A stretch of DNA of 64,000 nt from Georgenia satyanarayanai (lineage in GTDB: Bacteria; Actinomycetota; Actinomycetes; Actinomycetales; Actinomycetaceae). The notes under the pieces were generated by a model. That model ran no database searches, had not been told where the DNA came from, and saw nothing but the letters and a program-made list of their open reading frames with translations. The position numbers and the translations under genes are program-made. The stretch spans positions 1 through 64,000 of the forward strand of contig NZ_JAMBNZ010000008.1 of assembly GCF_023715365.1 (NCBI RefSeq), in the 5' to 3' direction. Shown piece after piece: positions 26,855 through 36,237 of this stretch (position 1 is its first letter; every line of letters starts with the position of its first letter).

Positions 26855-29623
26855 TCAGGGAAGGGAGACCTCTCGCAGCTGACGGCGGGAGGTGATGCCG
26901 AGCTTCGCGAAGATGCTGCGCAGGTGTGCCTCGATGGTGCGCGGGCTGAGGAAGAGCTGGGCACCGACTTCCCGCGACGTCGCGCCGGTCGCCACCAGCC
27001 GGGCGATGTGCAGCTCGTGCGGCGTGAGCGTGTCGGCCGGCTGGACGGACCGCTTGCGTGGGTGCTCACCGGTGGCCTGCAGCTCGCGGGCTGCCCGAGC
27101 GGCGAAGGCCTCGGCCCCCATCGCCGAGAGGCTCCCGTGGGCGGTCCGGAGCTGCTCGCGGGCGTCCTTGCGTCGGCCCTCGCGGCGCAGCCACTCGCCG
27201 TAGACGAGGTGGGCGCGGGCGGTGTACGCGCCCATCAGGGAGCTCTCGAGGTGCTCGATCGCCTCGAGGTAGAGGTCCTCGGCGCGGGGGCCGGTACTCG
27301 TCAGCGCCCGTGCGCAGGCCGCCGTCCCCAGGGCCCACCGGGTGCCGCTGGCCTCGGCCCGGGAACCGAGCTGGTCGACCGCGGACGCGGCGAGCTCCGG
27401 CGTTCCCGCACGGGCACACGCCTCGACGTACTCCGGGATGCTCGAGCTCCTGAGCGCCAGCTCCGGCGACCGGCAGGCGCTCGTTGCCGCCTCCTGCGCG
27501 GCCGGGTAGTTGCCGAGTCCGTTGTGGAGGACCGCCAGCGCGTACTGGGCCTGGGCGGCGTCCGTGCTCCCGTCGGGGTGGGTGGAGTCCTGAGCGGTGC
27601 TGGCGGTGAGGGCGGTGGTCGCGGCCTCGTCTCCCCGCCACGCGCCCAGGATGACCTGCGCGTGCGGGAGCTGGACGCCGCCGGTCGCCTGGGTGATCGT
27701 CGCCGCCTCTGCTGCCAGCTCGGTCGCCCGGCCCAGCCGGCCCATGAGGACCGAGGTGATCGACAGGAGGTTGAGGGCAGTGGGAAGCGTCGCGAGTGCC
27801 CCGGCGGTGCGCGCCCGCTGGACGTTGCGGGTGGCCAGCGCGTGGACGAGCTCGTCGTCGAGGAGCCCCACCGCCGTACGCCCGGCGAGCCAGAGCCAGG
27901 CGTCGTCGTGGCGGTCCGGCTCGGGACCGGTGTAGGCGCCGTCCCGGAACGCCTCCAGGGCGTGCCGCAGCTGCGGCACGCCGCTCGCGTACCCCTGCGT
28001 CAGTGCCGTCGCGAGGCCGTCGAGGAGGAGGTCCACCGGGCGGGCGGGTGACTCGGAGGCGGGAGCGGTCCGTACCGCCTCGGCGATGCCCACCGCGTCC
28101 CCGCCGTTGAGGATCGCCGCGTCCAGCGCGTGCAGGTGGGTCTCGCGCGACAGGGCGGGCTCGAGCGGTGCGAGCATCCGGGCGGCGTGCAGCAGCATCC
28201 CGGGGACCTCGGGGTCCCGTCGCAGGTGGAACGCGACATGGGCGCGCAGCAGCTCGACGCGGGCACGCTCGGAAACATCCAGCGGCCCCGCCGCGGCGAC
28301 GCCCAGGAGTGACAGCGCCGCCTCGGACGCCCCGGCACGGTGCTTGGCCTCCGCCGCCTCCAGCGCCCGCCGCGCTCGCTGGACAGGCTCGGAGGAGAGC
28401 TCGGCCGCCTCCTGGAGGAACGCGGCAGCGGCCGCCAGTCCACCGCGGTCCCGCGCCCGGGTGGCCAGCCGCTCCACCTCGCCGGCGACCTCCTCGTCGA
28501 CCCCGAGCACCGCCCGGGCGCGGTGCCAGGCCAGCCGGTCGGGATCACGGGACGGATCGGTGGCCGAGGCCAGCGCACGGTGCGCACGACGGCGGTCCGC
28601 GGGACTGGCGACGCCGTACACGGCCGAACGCGCGAGCGGGTGGCGGAAGCGCACCCGGCTGTCGATCTCCAGCAGCCCGGCCGCCTCCGCCGGCGCGGCT
28701 GCATCGGCCGCAATCCCCAGGTGCGCCGCGGCCCGCCACAGCAGGGCCACCTCCCCCGTCGGCTCGGCCGCAGCGACCAGCAGCAGCTGTTGGGTCGCGG
28801 GCGGCAGGCCGCTCGAGCGCCGTCGGAAGCTCTCCTCGACACGGTGGGGAACGCTCGCGGGGTCGGGCAGCTCGAACCCGCCGGCCAGCCGTGCGGGCGG
28901 CGCGCCCAGGGGCAGCTCCACCAGCGCCAGGGGGTTCCCCCGGGACTCGGCGATGATCCGGTCCCGCACCCCGTCGTCGAGCGGTGCGTGCACCCCGGCG
29001 CTCAGGAGGGTGCGTGCCTCCTCCTCGCTGAGCGCACCCAGGCGGAGCTCGGGCAGGCCGGCGAACGCGCGGACCACCGGGCCGTCACGCACCGCAAAGG
29101 CCATCGCCACCCGCTCGGCCACCAGGCGTCTCGCGACGAATGCCAGCACCTGCGCCGACGCCTCGTCCAGCCACTGAGCGTCGTCGACGAGGCACAGGAT
29201 CGGCCTCTCCTCTGCTGCCTCGGCGATGAGGTTGAGCGTCGCCAGCCCGACGAGGAACCGGTCGGGCGCGGCGCCGGCGCGCTGACCGAAGGCCACGGCG
29301 AGGGCGGAGTGCTGGGGAGCGGGCAGCGCGTCGGCCCGGCTCAGCAGCGGCGCGCACAGCTGGTGCAGGCCGGCGAAGGCGAACTGGGCCTCCGCCTCCA
29401 CTCCCACGAGCGTCTCCACGCGGAACGCCGCACCGGCCGCGTTCCGGGCGTGCTCGAGCAGCGCGGTCTTGCCGATCCCGGCCTCGCCTCGGACGACGAG
29501 CGTCCCGCTGCGCCCGGACCTGGCCAGCGCGAGGAGCTGCTCGACCGTGTCGCGCTCCGCACGGCGGCCCACGAGGTGCACCAGGTCCGGCCCCCATCCG
29601 AGTCCGACTGAGCTCTCTTGCAC
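26855..29623 (-). CDS. LAL-type LuxR-family regulator with AAA ATPase domain
   Basis: 922 residues. An N-terminal AAA domain has Walker A GEAGIGKTALLE (46-57) and Walker B CLVDDAQWLDEAS. A long TPR-like helical middle follows. The C-terminus is a LuxR helix-turn-helix: LTPHELHIARLVATGATSREV then LFLSPRTIEAHLRSIFAKLG. Large ATP-binding LuxR regulators activate secondary metabolism or sugar genes after binding an effector. It is divergent from an ABC exporter operon across 234 bp, its likely target. GTG start; CCGACGCGA occurs twice in the divergent gap. Confidence 0.92.
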   Translation of the reverse strand: MQESSVGLGWGPDLVHLVGRRAERDTVEQLLALARSGRSGTLVVRGEAGIGKTALLEHARNAAGAAFRVETLVGVEAEAQFAFAGLHQLCAPLLSRADALPAPQHSALAVAFGQRAGAAPDRFLVGLATLNLIAEAAEERPILCLVDDAQWLDEASAQVLAFVARRLVAERVAMAFAVRDGPVVRAFAGLPELRLGALSEEEARTLLSAGVHAPLDDGVRDRIIAESRGNPLALVELPLGAPPARLAGGFELPDPASVPHRVEESFRRRSSGLPPATQQLLLVAAAEPTGEVALLWRAAAHLGIAADAAAPAEAAGLLEIDSRVRFRHPLARSAVYGVASPADRRRAHRALASATDPSRDPDRLAWHRARAVLGVDEEVAGEVERLATRARDRGGLAAAAAFLQEAAELSSEPVQRARRALEAAEAKHRAGASEAALSLLGVAAAGPLDVSERARVELLRAHVAFHLRRDPEVPGMLLHAARMLAPLEPALSRETHLHALDAAILNGGDAVGIAEAVRTAPASESPARPVDLLLDGLATALTQGYASGVPQLRHALEAFRDGAYTGPEPDRHDDAWLWLAGRTAVGLLDDELVHALATRNVQRARTAGALATLPTALNLLSITSVLMGRLGRATELAAEAATITQATGGVQLPHAQVILGAWRGDEAATTALTASTAQDSTHPDGSTDAAQAQYALAVLHNGLGNYPAAQEAATSACRSPELALRSSSIPEYVEACARAGTPELAASAVDQLGSRAEASGTRWALGTAACARALTSTGPRAEDLYLEAIEHLESSLMGAYTARAHLVYGEWLRREGRRKDAREQLRTAHGSLSAMGAEAFAARAARELQATGEHPRKRSVQPADTLTPHELHIARLVATGATSREVGAQLFLSPRTIEAHLRSIFAKLGITSRRQLREVSLP

Positions 29624-29857
29624 CGATCTACGTAGCTCCTACCGACGCGAACACTACCCGCCCTGCCCGTCGTCGCGGGCCGGAACGGTCACCGGACCGG
29701 GCCATCGCCGCAGGTGCACGCGGTGCCGGCCCTCTTGGCAGCGGCCGGCCGTGGCCCTCGCCACGCGGCGGCACAGCGGTGGTTCCCACCGACGCGAGGA
29801 CGCCACCGGCGGTGCGAATCTCCAGGTACCACCCCATCGACCCAGGAGGTCACCATC

Positions 29858-30811
29858 ATGGAACACCAGCTCACGGAGGGGACGGCCGCATCGGCCACCC
29901 GCGCACCCCTCGGAGGGCCCTCGCCCGGGCCTGTCGTCGAGGTCGAGGCGCTGAACGTCGACTACGGCGACTTCCGGGCGGTGAAGGACCTCTCCTTCCA
30001 GGTGCAGCGCGGCGAGCTGTACGCCCTCCTCGGCACGAACGGCGCGGGCAAGACCTCCGCGCTCGAGGTGATCGAGGGGCACCGCACGCCCTCCTCGGGC
30101 GCGGTGCGGGTGTTCGGCACGAGCCCCACCGACCGCGCGGCGGTGCGTCCCCGGATGGGGATCATGCTGCAGGAGAGCGGCTTCGCTGCCGACCTGACGG
30201 TCACGGAGTCGGTGCGGCTCATCGGGCGGCTCACCGGCCGGTCCGACACGGTCGAGCGCGTCCTCGATGCCGTCGACCTCACCCGCAAGGGCAGCACCCG
30301 GGTCGAGCAGCTGTCCGGCGGTGAGAAGCGACGTCTCGACTTCGCCACCGCGGTCTACGGACGACCGGAGCTCATCATCCTTGACGAGCCCACCACCGGA
30401 CTGGACATCCAGTCCCGTGACGCCCTCTGGAACGTCGTGGAAGGCCTGCGGGCGGACGGCACGACCGTCATCCTCACCACGCACTACCTCGAGGAGGCGC
30501 AGCAGCGGGCCGACCGCGTCGGCCTCATGCACCAGGGCACCTTCCGGCACGAGGGCACGGTCGCCGACCTCACCCGCACCCTGCCGGCCTCGATCCAGTT
30601 CACGCTGCCGCCCGGCGCCCCGACCCCGCCGCTGGCCACCGCCCCAGCTGACGCGGCCTACCGCCTGGAGACCTACCAGCTGCAGCGCGAGCTCAAGCGG
30701 CTCCTCGACTGGGCCGAGACCAACGGCGTCGAGCTGCTCGACCTGTCGGCCGCCCCGACCCGGCTCGACGACGTCTTCCGCGCCATCGACACCGCACCCG
30801 CCAGCTCGTGA
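29858..30811 (+). CDS. ABC-2 exporter ATP-binding subunit
   Basis: 317 residues. Walker A is LLGTNGAGKTSALEV, the signature is VEQLSGGEKRRLDFA, Walker B is PELIILDEPTTGLD, and the switch histidine lies in VILTTHYLEEA. The C-terminal ~70 residues are the extension typical of drug/lipid exporter ATPases (DrrA/CcmA-like). CAGGAGG lies 10 nt upstream of the ATG at 29858. It is followed by a permease and a GPP34 gene and is divergent from the LAL regulator. Confidence 0.92.
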   Translation: MEHQLTEGTAASATRAPLGGPSPGPVVEVEALNVDYGDFRAVKDLSFQVQRGELYALLGTNGAGKTSALEVIEGHRTPSSGAVRVFGTSPTDRAAVRPRMGIMLQESGFAADLTVTESVRLIGRLTGRSDTVERVLDAVDLTRKGSTRVEQLSGGEKRRLDFATAVYGRPELIILDEPTTGLDIQSRDALWNVVEGLRADGTTVILTTHYLEEAQQRADRVGLMHQGTFRHEGTVADLTRTLPASIQFTLPPGAPTPPLATAPADAAYRLETYQLQRELKRLLDWAETNGVELLDLSAAPTRLDDVFRAIDTAPASS

Positions 30812-30855
30812 CACCCCGACCACCGACAATTCGACAACCCGACAAGGACCTCACC

Positions 30856-31575
30856 ATGTTGACCATCGCCCGGAGCGAGCTCATCCAGCTCCTCCGCGAC
30901 CGGACCGCACTGTTCACCAGCCTCCTCATGCCGCTGGCCGCCAGCGTCTTCTTCATCTACAACCGCGACCTGTTCGTCGGCGCAGGCGGCCTCGGCTACA
31001 TCGCCGTCCTGCTCGTCTTCACCCTCGCCGCGTTCAGCCTCTACGCCACCGTGGTGACCACCCTCGCCGCCCGGCGACAGAACCTGTTCCTCAAGCGGCT
31101 GCGCTCCACCGCCGCCACCGACCCCGCCATCGTGTCGGGGCTGGTGCTGCCGGTGAGCGTGATCTCCCTCGTCCAGGCGAGCGTCATCCTCGCCGTCCTC
31201 GCCGTCGTCAGCGACGCCCCGGCCAACATCCCGCTCCTCGCGGTGGCGGTCGCTGCCGCGTTCGCGATGATGCTCGCCCTGGGGATGGCCACCTCCGGGG
31301 TGACGAACTCCTCCGAGCGCGCCCAGATCACCACTCTCCCGGTCAGCCTGGGCATCGTTGCGGTCGCCATGTGGGTAGGCGTCTCCGGCGCAGAGGACCT
31401 CCCGCTGCTCAAGCGGCTGCTTCCCGGAGGGGCAGCGACCGAGCTGATGGTCCACGCCTGGAACGGGGGGTACCCGATCGGCGACTCGCTCCTGCTGCTC
31501 GCCCCCACCCTCGCCTGGGTCTGGGTCGCGGTCGCGCTGGCCACCCGGTTCTTCCGCTGGGAACCGCGGCGATGA
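30856..31575 (+). CDS. ABC-2 type exporter permease
   Basis: 239 residues with about six membrane helices, the ABC-2 membrane pattern: N-terminal RSELIQLLRDRTALFTSLLMPL, then YATVVTTLAARRQNLFLKRLRST (the coupling helix) and LKRLLPGGAATELM near the end. It partners the ATPase upstream. Substrate unknown. The stop overlaps the ATG of the following GPP34 gene as ATGA. Confidence 0.88.
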   Translation: MLTIARSELIQLLRDRTALFTSLLMPLAASVFFIYNRDLFVGAGGLGYIAVLLVFTLAAFSLYATVVTTLAARRQNLFLKRLRSTAATDPAIVSGLVLPVSVISLVQASVILAVLAVVSDAPANIPLLAVAVAAAFAMMLALGMATSGVTNSSERAQITTLPVSLGIVAVAMWVGVSGAEDLPLLKRLLPGGAATELMVHAWNGGYPIGDSLLLLAPTLAWVWVAVALATRFFRWEPRR

Positions 31576-32248
31576 GCGGCCGGACCGGCGCGCCCGTCCC
31601 GGCCGACCGGACACTGGCGGAGGACCTGCTCCTCCTGCTCTTCCAGCCCGGGTCAGGGACCATCGCCGGCGAGGGCACCCTCTCCTACGTGCTCGCCGGG
31701 GCGGTGCTCGCCGAGCTGGGGCTGGGCGGGCACGTCCACGCCGCGGCGGGGCGGCTGGGTTCCACGACCGTGTCCGCCGTCCCGCGCCGCCCGCCGGCGG
31801 ACCGTCTGCTGCGCGAGAGCTGGGAGTACGTCTCCGACAGGGCCCGCGGCGTGCAGACGGTCCTGCCGGCGACCGGCCCCACGCTGCGCGAGCCGCTGCT
31901 GGACCGTCTGGTGGAGCGCGGTGACCTCCGCCGGAGCACCCGCAGGGCGCTCGGGCTGTTCTCGGTGTCGGTGCTCGAGGAGGGCGCCACGGGCCGTCGG
32001 TCGGCGCTGCTCACCGAGCTCCGCGCCGTGCTGGCCGACGGCGAGCCCGTCCCGCGTGTCGCCGCGCTCGCCGCGCCAGTGGCGCCCTGCCCCAGCTCCA
32101 CCCGGACGTCCCGTGGACCTCCCGGGTGATCGCCCGCGCGGAGGCGCTCCAGGACGGCCAGTGGGAAGCCGGCGCGGCGGCCGAGGCAGTAGGCCGGACC
32201 GTGATGGCGTACCTCCTCTCCGTCACCGCCGCAGCGTCGCACCCGTAG
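31572..32248 (+). pseudogene. GPP34/GOLPH3-like protein gene with a frameshift
   Basis: The N-terminal part matches GPP34 (Golgi phosphoprotein 3-like) proteins: LAEDLLLLLFQPGSGTIAGE, LGGHVHAAAGR, PTLREPLLDRLVERGDLRR. The frame then goes off at about 32079 and stops at 32129 within unrelated residues. In the +1 frame the expected end continues: SGALPQLHPDVPWTSRVIAR, then AGAAAEAVGRTVMAYLLS, stopping at 32248. A short segment (about LLSA) seems deleted at the junction. Bacterial GPP34 proteins probably bind phosphoinositide-like lipids. Either a real mutation or an assembly error explains this. Confidence 0.78.
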
Positions 32249-32261
32249 CGGGGGCGCTCGC

Positions 32262-33245
32262 TCAGCCGGGCGGGACGGCGACCCGGCGGCCCGTCGCCAA
32301 CGACTCGATGCCGGCGGCGGCGACGACGGCGGCCCGGTGGCCGTCCTCCGCGGAGGCACCTGTCGCTCCCCCGCGAGACGCGGCGGCCACCCAGGCAGTG
32401 AGCTCGGCGCGGTAGGCCTCGGCAAAGCGTTCCCGGAAGTCCGCGGCCACGGCGACGCCGGCCCGGCCGTCGCGGGCCACGTCCAGCCGGGCCGGCGGGC
32501 GCAGGCTCACCGCCCCCTCGGTCCCGACCACCTCGCACCGCACGTCGTAGCCGTACCGCGCGCTGAGGAAGACCTCGACCGTCGCGAGCACCCGTCCCCC
32601 GCCGAGCTCGACGACGGCGAGCTGCGGCTCGCGCAGCCCCTCCGTCCGCGGGGAGCGCACCTCGATGCCCGTCACCGGCAGGCCGGTGAGCCACGGGAGG
32701 ATGTCGAGTTCGTGAACCATCGAGTTGCCCACGACGCCCTCGGTCGTCGCCTCCGGGTGCGGGGAGGCATTGCGGTGGACGCAGTGGAGGAGCACCGGCT
32801 CACCGACCCGGCCGCCGAGCACCGCCTCGCGCAGCTCGAGGTAGCCGGGGTCGAAGCGGCGCATGAAGCCCACGGTCACCAGTTGCCGGCCGGCCGCCTC
32901 CTCCGCGGCCACGACCTGCGCCGTCTCCGCCACGCCCACGCCCAGCGGCTTCTCGCACAGCACCGGCTTGCCCGCCGCGAGGCAGGCGAGGGTGAGCGGC
33001 GCGTGCGTGTGGTCGGGAGAGGCGATGACGACGGCGTCGACCTCCGCGTCCGCGATGAGCCCCTCCGCGCTGCCCGCCACCCGGGCGCCCACGGACGCCG
33101 CCACCTTCCGTGCCCGGTGGGCGTCGACGTCGTGCACCGCGACCACACGCGCGCCGGGGACGTGCTCGCTCAGCGCGACCACGTGCTCGGCGCCCATGGC
33201 GCCGAGCCCCACGACCCCGACGCGCAGCAGCTCAGCCTGCGACAT
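32262..33245 (-). CDS. iolG: Inositol 2-dehydrogenase-like Gfo/Idh/MocA oxidoreductase (second in cluster)
   Basis: 327 residues. Rossmann motif VGVVGLGAMGAEHVVAL (residues 8-24), catalytic PVLCEKPLGVGVAETA, then VGFMRRFDPGYLELREAV with the RRFD signature of myo-inositol dehydrogenases, and HELDILPWLTG. It likely oxidises myo-inositol or an isomer at C2 with NAD. It is last in the inositol operon, overlapping the binding-protein stop by 14 bp. A second IolG-like gene lies upstream at 37 kb; the two may serve different inositol isomers. Confidence 0.85.
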   Translation of the reverse strand: MSQAELLRVGVVGLGAMGAEHVVALSEHVPGARVVAVHDVDAHRARKVAASVGARVAGSAEGLIADAEVDAVVIASPDHTHAPLTLACLAAGKPVLCEKPLGVGVAETAQVVAAEEAAGRQLVTVGFMRRFDPGYLELREAVLGGRVGEPVLLHCVHRNASPHPEATTEGVVGNSMVHELDILPWLTGLPVTGIEVRSPRTEGLREPQLAVVELGGGRVLATVEVFLSARYGYDVRCEVVGTEGAVSLRPPARLDVARDGRAGVAVAADFRERFAEAYRAELTAWVAAASRGGATGASAEDGHRAAVVAAAGIESLATGRRVAVPPG

Positions 33246-34245
33246 CCTCGTCGGCGGCCTGCTCCTCGAGCTGGGCGCCGTACTCCTCGGCGTTCTCCTG
33301 CGTGACGACCGTGACGCCGGTGTCGACGCGCTCCTCGATGGTGCCGCCCTCGAGCAGCTCGACGGCCAGCTCCACGCTCGTGCGGCCCATCTCGTAGGAG
33401 TTCTGCGCGATGCTCGCGTCCAGCTCCCCGGCCGTCATCGAGGCGACCGCGTCGCTCGTGCCGTCCACGCCGATGACGAGGATGTCCTCCATCGCCAGGC
33501 CCGCCGACTTGATCGCCTCCAACGCGCCCAGCGCCATGTCGTCGTTCGCGGCGAAGACGATGGACACGTCGGGGTTGGACTGGAGGATGTCGGCCATGAC
33601 CGAGCGACCCTCCGCACGGTCGGAGTTGGCGGCGAGGTCCGCGACGACTTCGATGCCGCTGTCGGCGATCGTCTCGAGCGCACCGTCGATGCGGGAGTCG
33701 GTCGACGGGTTGCCTGGCACGCCGCGGATGACGGCGATGGAGCCGGTGTCCGTCTGCTCGAGGATGTACTCCCCCGCCGTGACACCCGCCTGGTAGTTGT
33801 CCGTGCCGACGAAGGTCTCCTTGCCGTCCCAGCCCTCGATGTCGGTGTCCACGAGCAGCACGGGGATGTCCGCGGCGACGGCCTGCTCGAGGATCGGCTG
33901 GAGCTGCTCGGCCTGCGTCGGGGCGACGACGAGCGCGTCGACCTGCTGGGTGATCGCCGCGCGGACCTTGTCGATCTGCTCCTGAACCTGGGTCTCGGCG
34001 GTGGCGCCGGCGAGGGTGACCTCCACGCCCGCGGCCTCCCCGCCGTCCTCCACGCCGCCGGCCACCTGGAGCCAGAACGGCGAGGACAGCGTCTTGAGGA
34101 CGACGGCGACCGTGTACTCCCCCTCGCCGTCACCTCCGCCGTCGTCGGTCCCGCCCCCGCTGTCGTCCCCGCCGCAGGCGGCGAGGACGAGGGTGCCGGT
34201 GAGGGCTGCCGCGCCGAGCGCGGCCGTGCGTCGGGTGAGCCTCAT
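33232..34245 (-). CDS. Sugar ABC transporter substrate-binding lipoprotein (inositol/ribose type)
   Basis: 337 residues. Lipoprotein signal with lipobox LVLAAC (residues ~19-24) followed by a G/D linker, then a periplasmic-binding-protein fold of the ribose/inositol class: SPFWLQVAGGVEDGGEAAGV, DALVVAPTQAEQLQPIL, AANDDMALGALEAIKSAGL, ILVIGVDGTSDAV. It should capture myo-inositol for import. ATG overlaps the ATPase stop (4 nt), and its stop overlaps the next oxidoreductase by 14 bp. Confidence 0.92.
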   Translation of the reverse strand: MRLTRRTAALGAAALTGTLVLAACGGDDSGGGTDDGGGDGEGEYTVAVVLKTLSSPFWLQVAGGVEDGGEAAGVEVTLAGATAETQVQEQIDKVRAAITQQVDALVVAPTQAEQLQPILEQAVAADIPVLLVDTDIEGWDGKETFVGTDNYQAGVTAGEYILEQTDTGSIAVIRGVPGNPSTDSRIDGALETIADSGIEVVADLAANSDRAEGRSVMADILQSNPDVSIVFAANDDMALGALEAIKSAGLAMEDILVIGVDGTSDAVASMTAGELDASIAQNSYEMGRTSVELAVELLEGGTIEERVDTGVTVVTQENAEEYGAQLEEQAADEDVAG

Positions 34246-35051
34246 TGCTGGTGTCCCTTCTTCGAGGCGCCCTCGGTGGCGCCGACGATCATTGCGACCA
34301 TGTCCTGCGCCGTCTCCGGGGAGGGACGCGTGCTGCCGACGACGCGGCCCTGCCGCATGACGACGGCGTTGTCGCACACCTGGACGACGTGGTCCATGTT
34401 GTGCGAGATGAGGATGATGGAGATCCCGTGCTCCTCGGGCAGCCGCCGGATGACGTCGAGGACGTTGCGGGTCTCCCGCACCCCGAGCGCCGCCGTCGGC
34501 TCGTCGAGGATGAGCACCCGGCGGGCGAAGGCGACCGCCCGGGCGACGGCGATGGCCTGGCGCTGCCCGCCGGACATGAGGCCGACGTGGCCCTTGAGGT
34601 CGGGCAGGTGGACTTGGAGGGTCCTCAGCCGCTCCTCGACGTCCCGGCGCATCGCCTTGCGGTCGAGCCAGCCGAGGCCGCGCCAGCCGCGGGGCTTCGT
34701 CAGCTCCTGGCCGACGTAGAGGTTGGTGGCGACGTCGAGGTTGTCGAAGAGCGCGAGGTCCTGGTAGACCGCCTCGATGCCGTGGTTGCGGGCCCCGGTG
34801 GGGCTGGTGACCGCCACCCGCTCACCGTCGAGGAGGATCTCCCCCTCGTCGAGCTGGTGGACGCCGGTGACAGCCTTGATGAGCGTCGACTTGCCGGCGC
34901 CGTTGTCGCCGAGCAGCCCGAGCACCTCCCCGCGGTGGACGGCGAGGTCCACGCCGGCCAGCGCGGTGACCGCGCCGAAGCGCTTGACGGCGCCGCGCAC
35001 CTCGAGGACCGGCACGGTGCCGGGAGCGTGCTCCGCCGTCGTCGTCGTCAT
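34242..35051 (-). CDS. Sugar ABC transporter ATP-binding protein (single domain)
   Basis: 269 residues. Walker A GLLGDNGAGKSTLIKAV, signature GLMSGGQRQAIAVARAV, Walker B RRVLILDEPTAALGV, and SHNMDHVVQ. It is a single nucleotide-binding domain rather than the double RbsA type, so it must dimerise. Start ATG overlaps the permease stop as ATGA; stop overlaps the binding protein. It energises import of inositol. Confidence 0.93.
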   Translation of the reverse strand: MTTTTAEHAPGTVPVLEVRGAVKRFGAVTALAGVDLAVHRGEVLGLLGDNGAGKSTLIKAVTGVHQLDEGEILLDGERVAVTSPTGARNHGIEAVYQDLALFDNLDVATNLYVGQELTKPRGWRGLGWLDRKAMRRDVEERLRTLQVHLPDLKGHVGLMSGGQRQAIAVARAVAFARRVLILDEPTAALGVRETRNVLDVIRRLPEEHGISIILISHNMDHVVQVCDNAVVMRQGRVVGSTRPSPETAQDMVAMIVGATEGASKKGHQQ

Positions 35052-36112
35052 GTCCCCGCCTCCGTCTCCTCGGTCCGGACCACCCGCAGCCGCGTCTCCA
35101 GCCGGGAGCGGACGACGTCGAGCTCGACGGCGATGACGACGGCGGTGCCCAGGGCCACGTACTGCCAGCTGCTCTGGACGTTCATGAGGTTGAGGCCGTT
35201 CTGGATGACCCCGAGGATGAGGGCGCCGACGAGGGTGCCGACGACGGTGCCGCGGCCGCCGAAGAAGCTCGCCCCGCCGATGATGACGGCGGCGATCGCG
35301 GACAGCTCCATGAGGTTGCCGGCCGTGGGGTAGGCGGAGTTCGTCTGGCCGGAGACGACGATGGCGGCGGTCCCGGCGCTCATCCCGCTGAGGACGTAGA
35401 CCGAGATGAGCACCCTGTCGACGGGGACGCCCACGCGGCGCGCCGCCTCCCGGTTGCCGCCGATGGCGTAGATCCACTGCCCCCAGGTGATACGGCGCAG
35501 CAGGACGTAGGTGAGGAGGGCGAGCACAGCGACGAGGACGACGGCGTAGGGCACGTAGCCGATCCGGCCCGAGCCGATCGCGGTGACGGAGGCGGGCATC
35601 CCGGTGATGGGCTGTCCCTCGCTGACGATGAGCGCGACGCCGCGCGCGACCATGAGCATGGCGAGGGTCGGCAGGAAGGGGTGGGGCAGCTTGCCCTTGA
35701 CGAAGAGCGTGCCGTTGACCCCGCCCGCCAGGCCGCCGGCGAGGATCATCGTCGGGGTGACGAGCCAGCCCGAGACGAGGTCGAGCTCGCGGATCCACAG
35801 GGCACCGAAGATGCTCGACATGGCGATGACCGAGCCCTGCGACAGGTCGATGCCGGCGGTGACGATGACGAGCAGCTGACCGAGCGCGAGGATCGCGACG
35901 ACGGACGCCTCCAGGCCCACGTTGCCGAGGTTGACCGGCGAGAGGAACAGCGGGTTGAGCACCGCGAGCACCGCCATGATGATGGCGAGCAGGAGCACCG
36001 GCCCGAGCCGCACGACGGTGAGGGCGGAGTGCAGCCCCCGGCTCTGCCGGCCCGGGCGCCCCGAGGCGGGGCCGCCCGGTGGTGCGGCTTCGCGGTCAGC
36101 AACGGCCGTCAT
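35048..36112 (-). CDS. Ribose/inositol-type ABC transporter permease
   Basis: 354 residues with about ten membrane helices of the RbsC/BPD_transp_2 class: GQLLVIVTAGIDLSQGSVIAM, GGVNGTLFVKGKLPHPFLPTL, YAIGGNREAARRVGVPVD and GRGTVVGTLVGALILGVIQNGL. AGGGG precedes the ATG at 36112. It starts a transport sub-cluster; the 125-bp gap upstream holds a TTGTCCGGACAA palindrome. Confidence 0.93.
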   Translation of the reverse strand: MTAVADREAAPPGGPASGRPGRQSRGLHSALTVVRLGPVLLLAIIMAVLAVLNPLFLSPVNLGNVGLEASVVAILALGQLLVIVTAGIDLSQGSVIAMSSIFGALWIRELDLVSGWLVTPTMILAGGLAGGVNGTLFVKGKLPHPFLPTLAMLMVARGVALIVSEGQPITGMPASVTAIGSGRIGYVPYAVVLVAVLALLTYVLLRRITWGQWIYAIGGNREAARRVGVPVDRVLISVYVLSGMSAGTAAIVVSGQTNSAYPTAGNLMELSAIAAVIIGGASFFGGRGTVVGTLVGALILGVIQNGLNLMNVQSSWQYVALGTAVVIAVELDVVRSRLETRLRVVRTEETEAGT

Positions 36113-36193
36113 CGGCAGTCCCCTCGTCGGTCCAGGGGCAGGTGACCGCCCCGTCGCGCCCAGTGTGGTGCCGGTCATACGCACTGTCAAGGA

Positions 36194-36211
36194 TTGTCCG
36201 GACAATCCGAC
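36194..36211. promoter_or_regulatory. Putative IolR-type GntR operator inside the inositol cluster
   Basis: GGATTGTCCGGACAATCC is a perfect 18-bp palindrome containing TTGTC-N2-GACAA. It lies about 80 nt upstream of the transporter permease start. The same core occurs at the divergent GntR/iolC promoter, so the transporter genes may have their own controlled promoter. End coordinates are accurate to within a base or two. Confidence 0.75.
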
Positions 36212-36237
36212 ATCGGGGCGCGTCGCCGTCGGCGGCG

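Noticed and set aside
29641-29800. CCGACGCGA direct repeat between the LAL regulator and the ABC exporter
   Set aside because: Nine bases in GC-rich DNA occurring twice is weak evidence for an operator.
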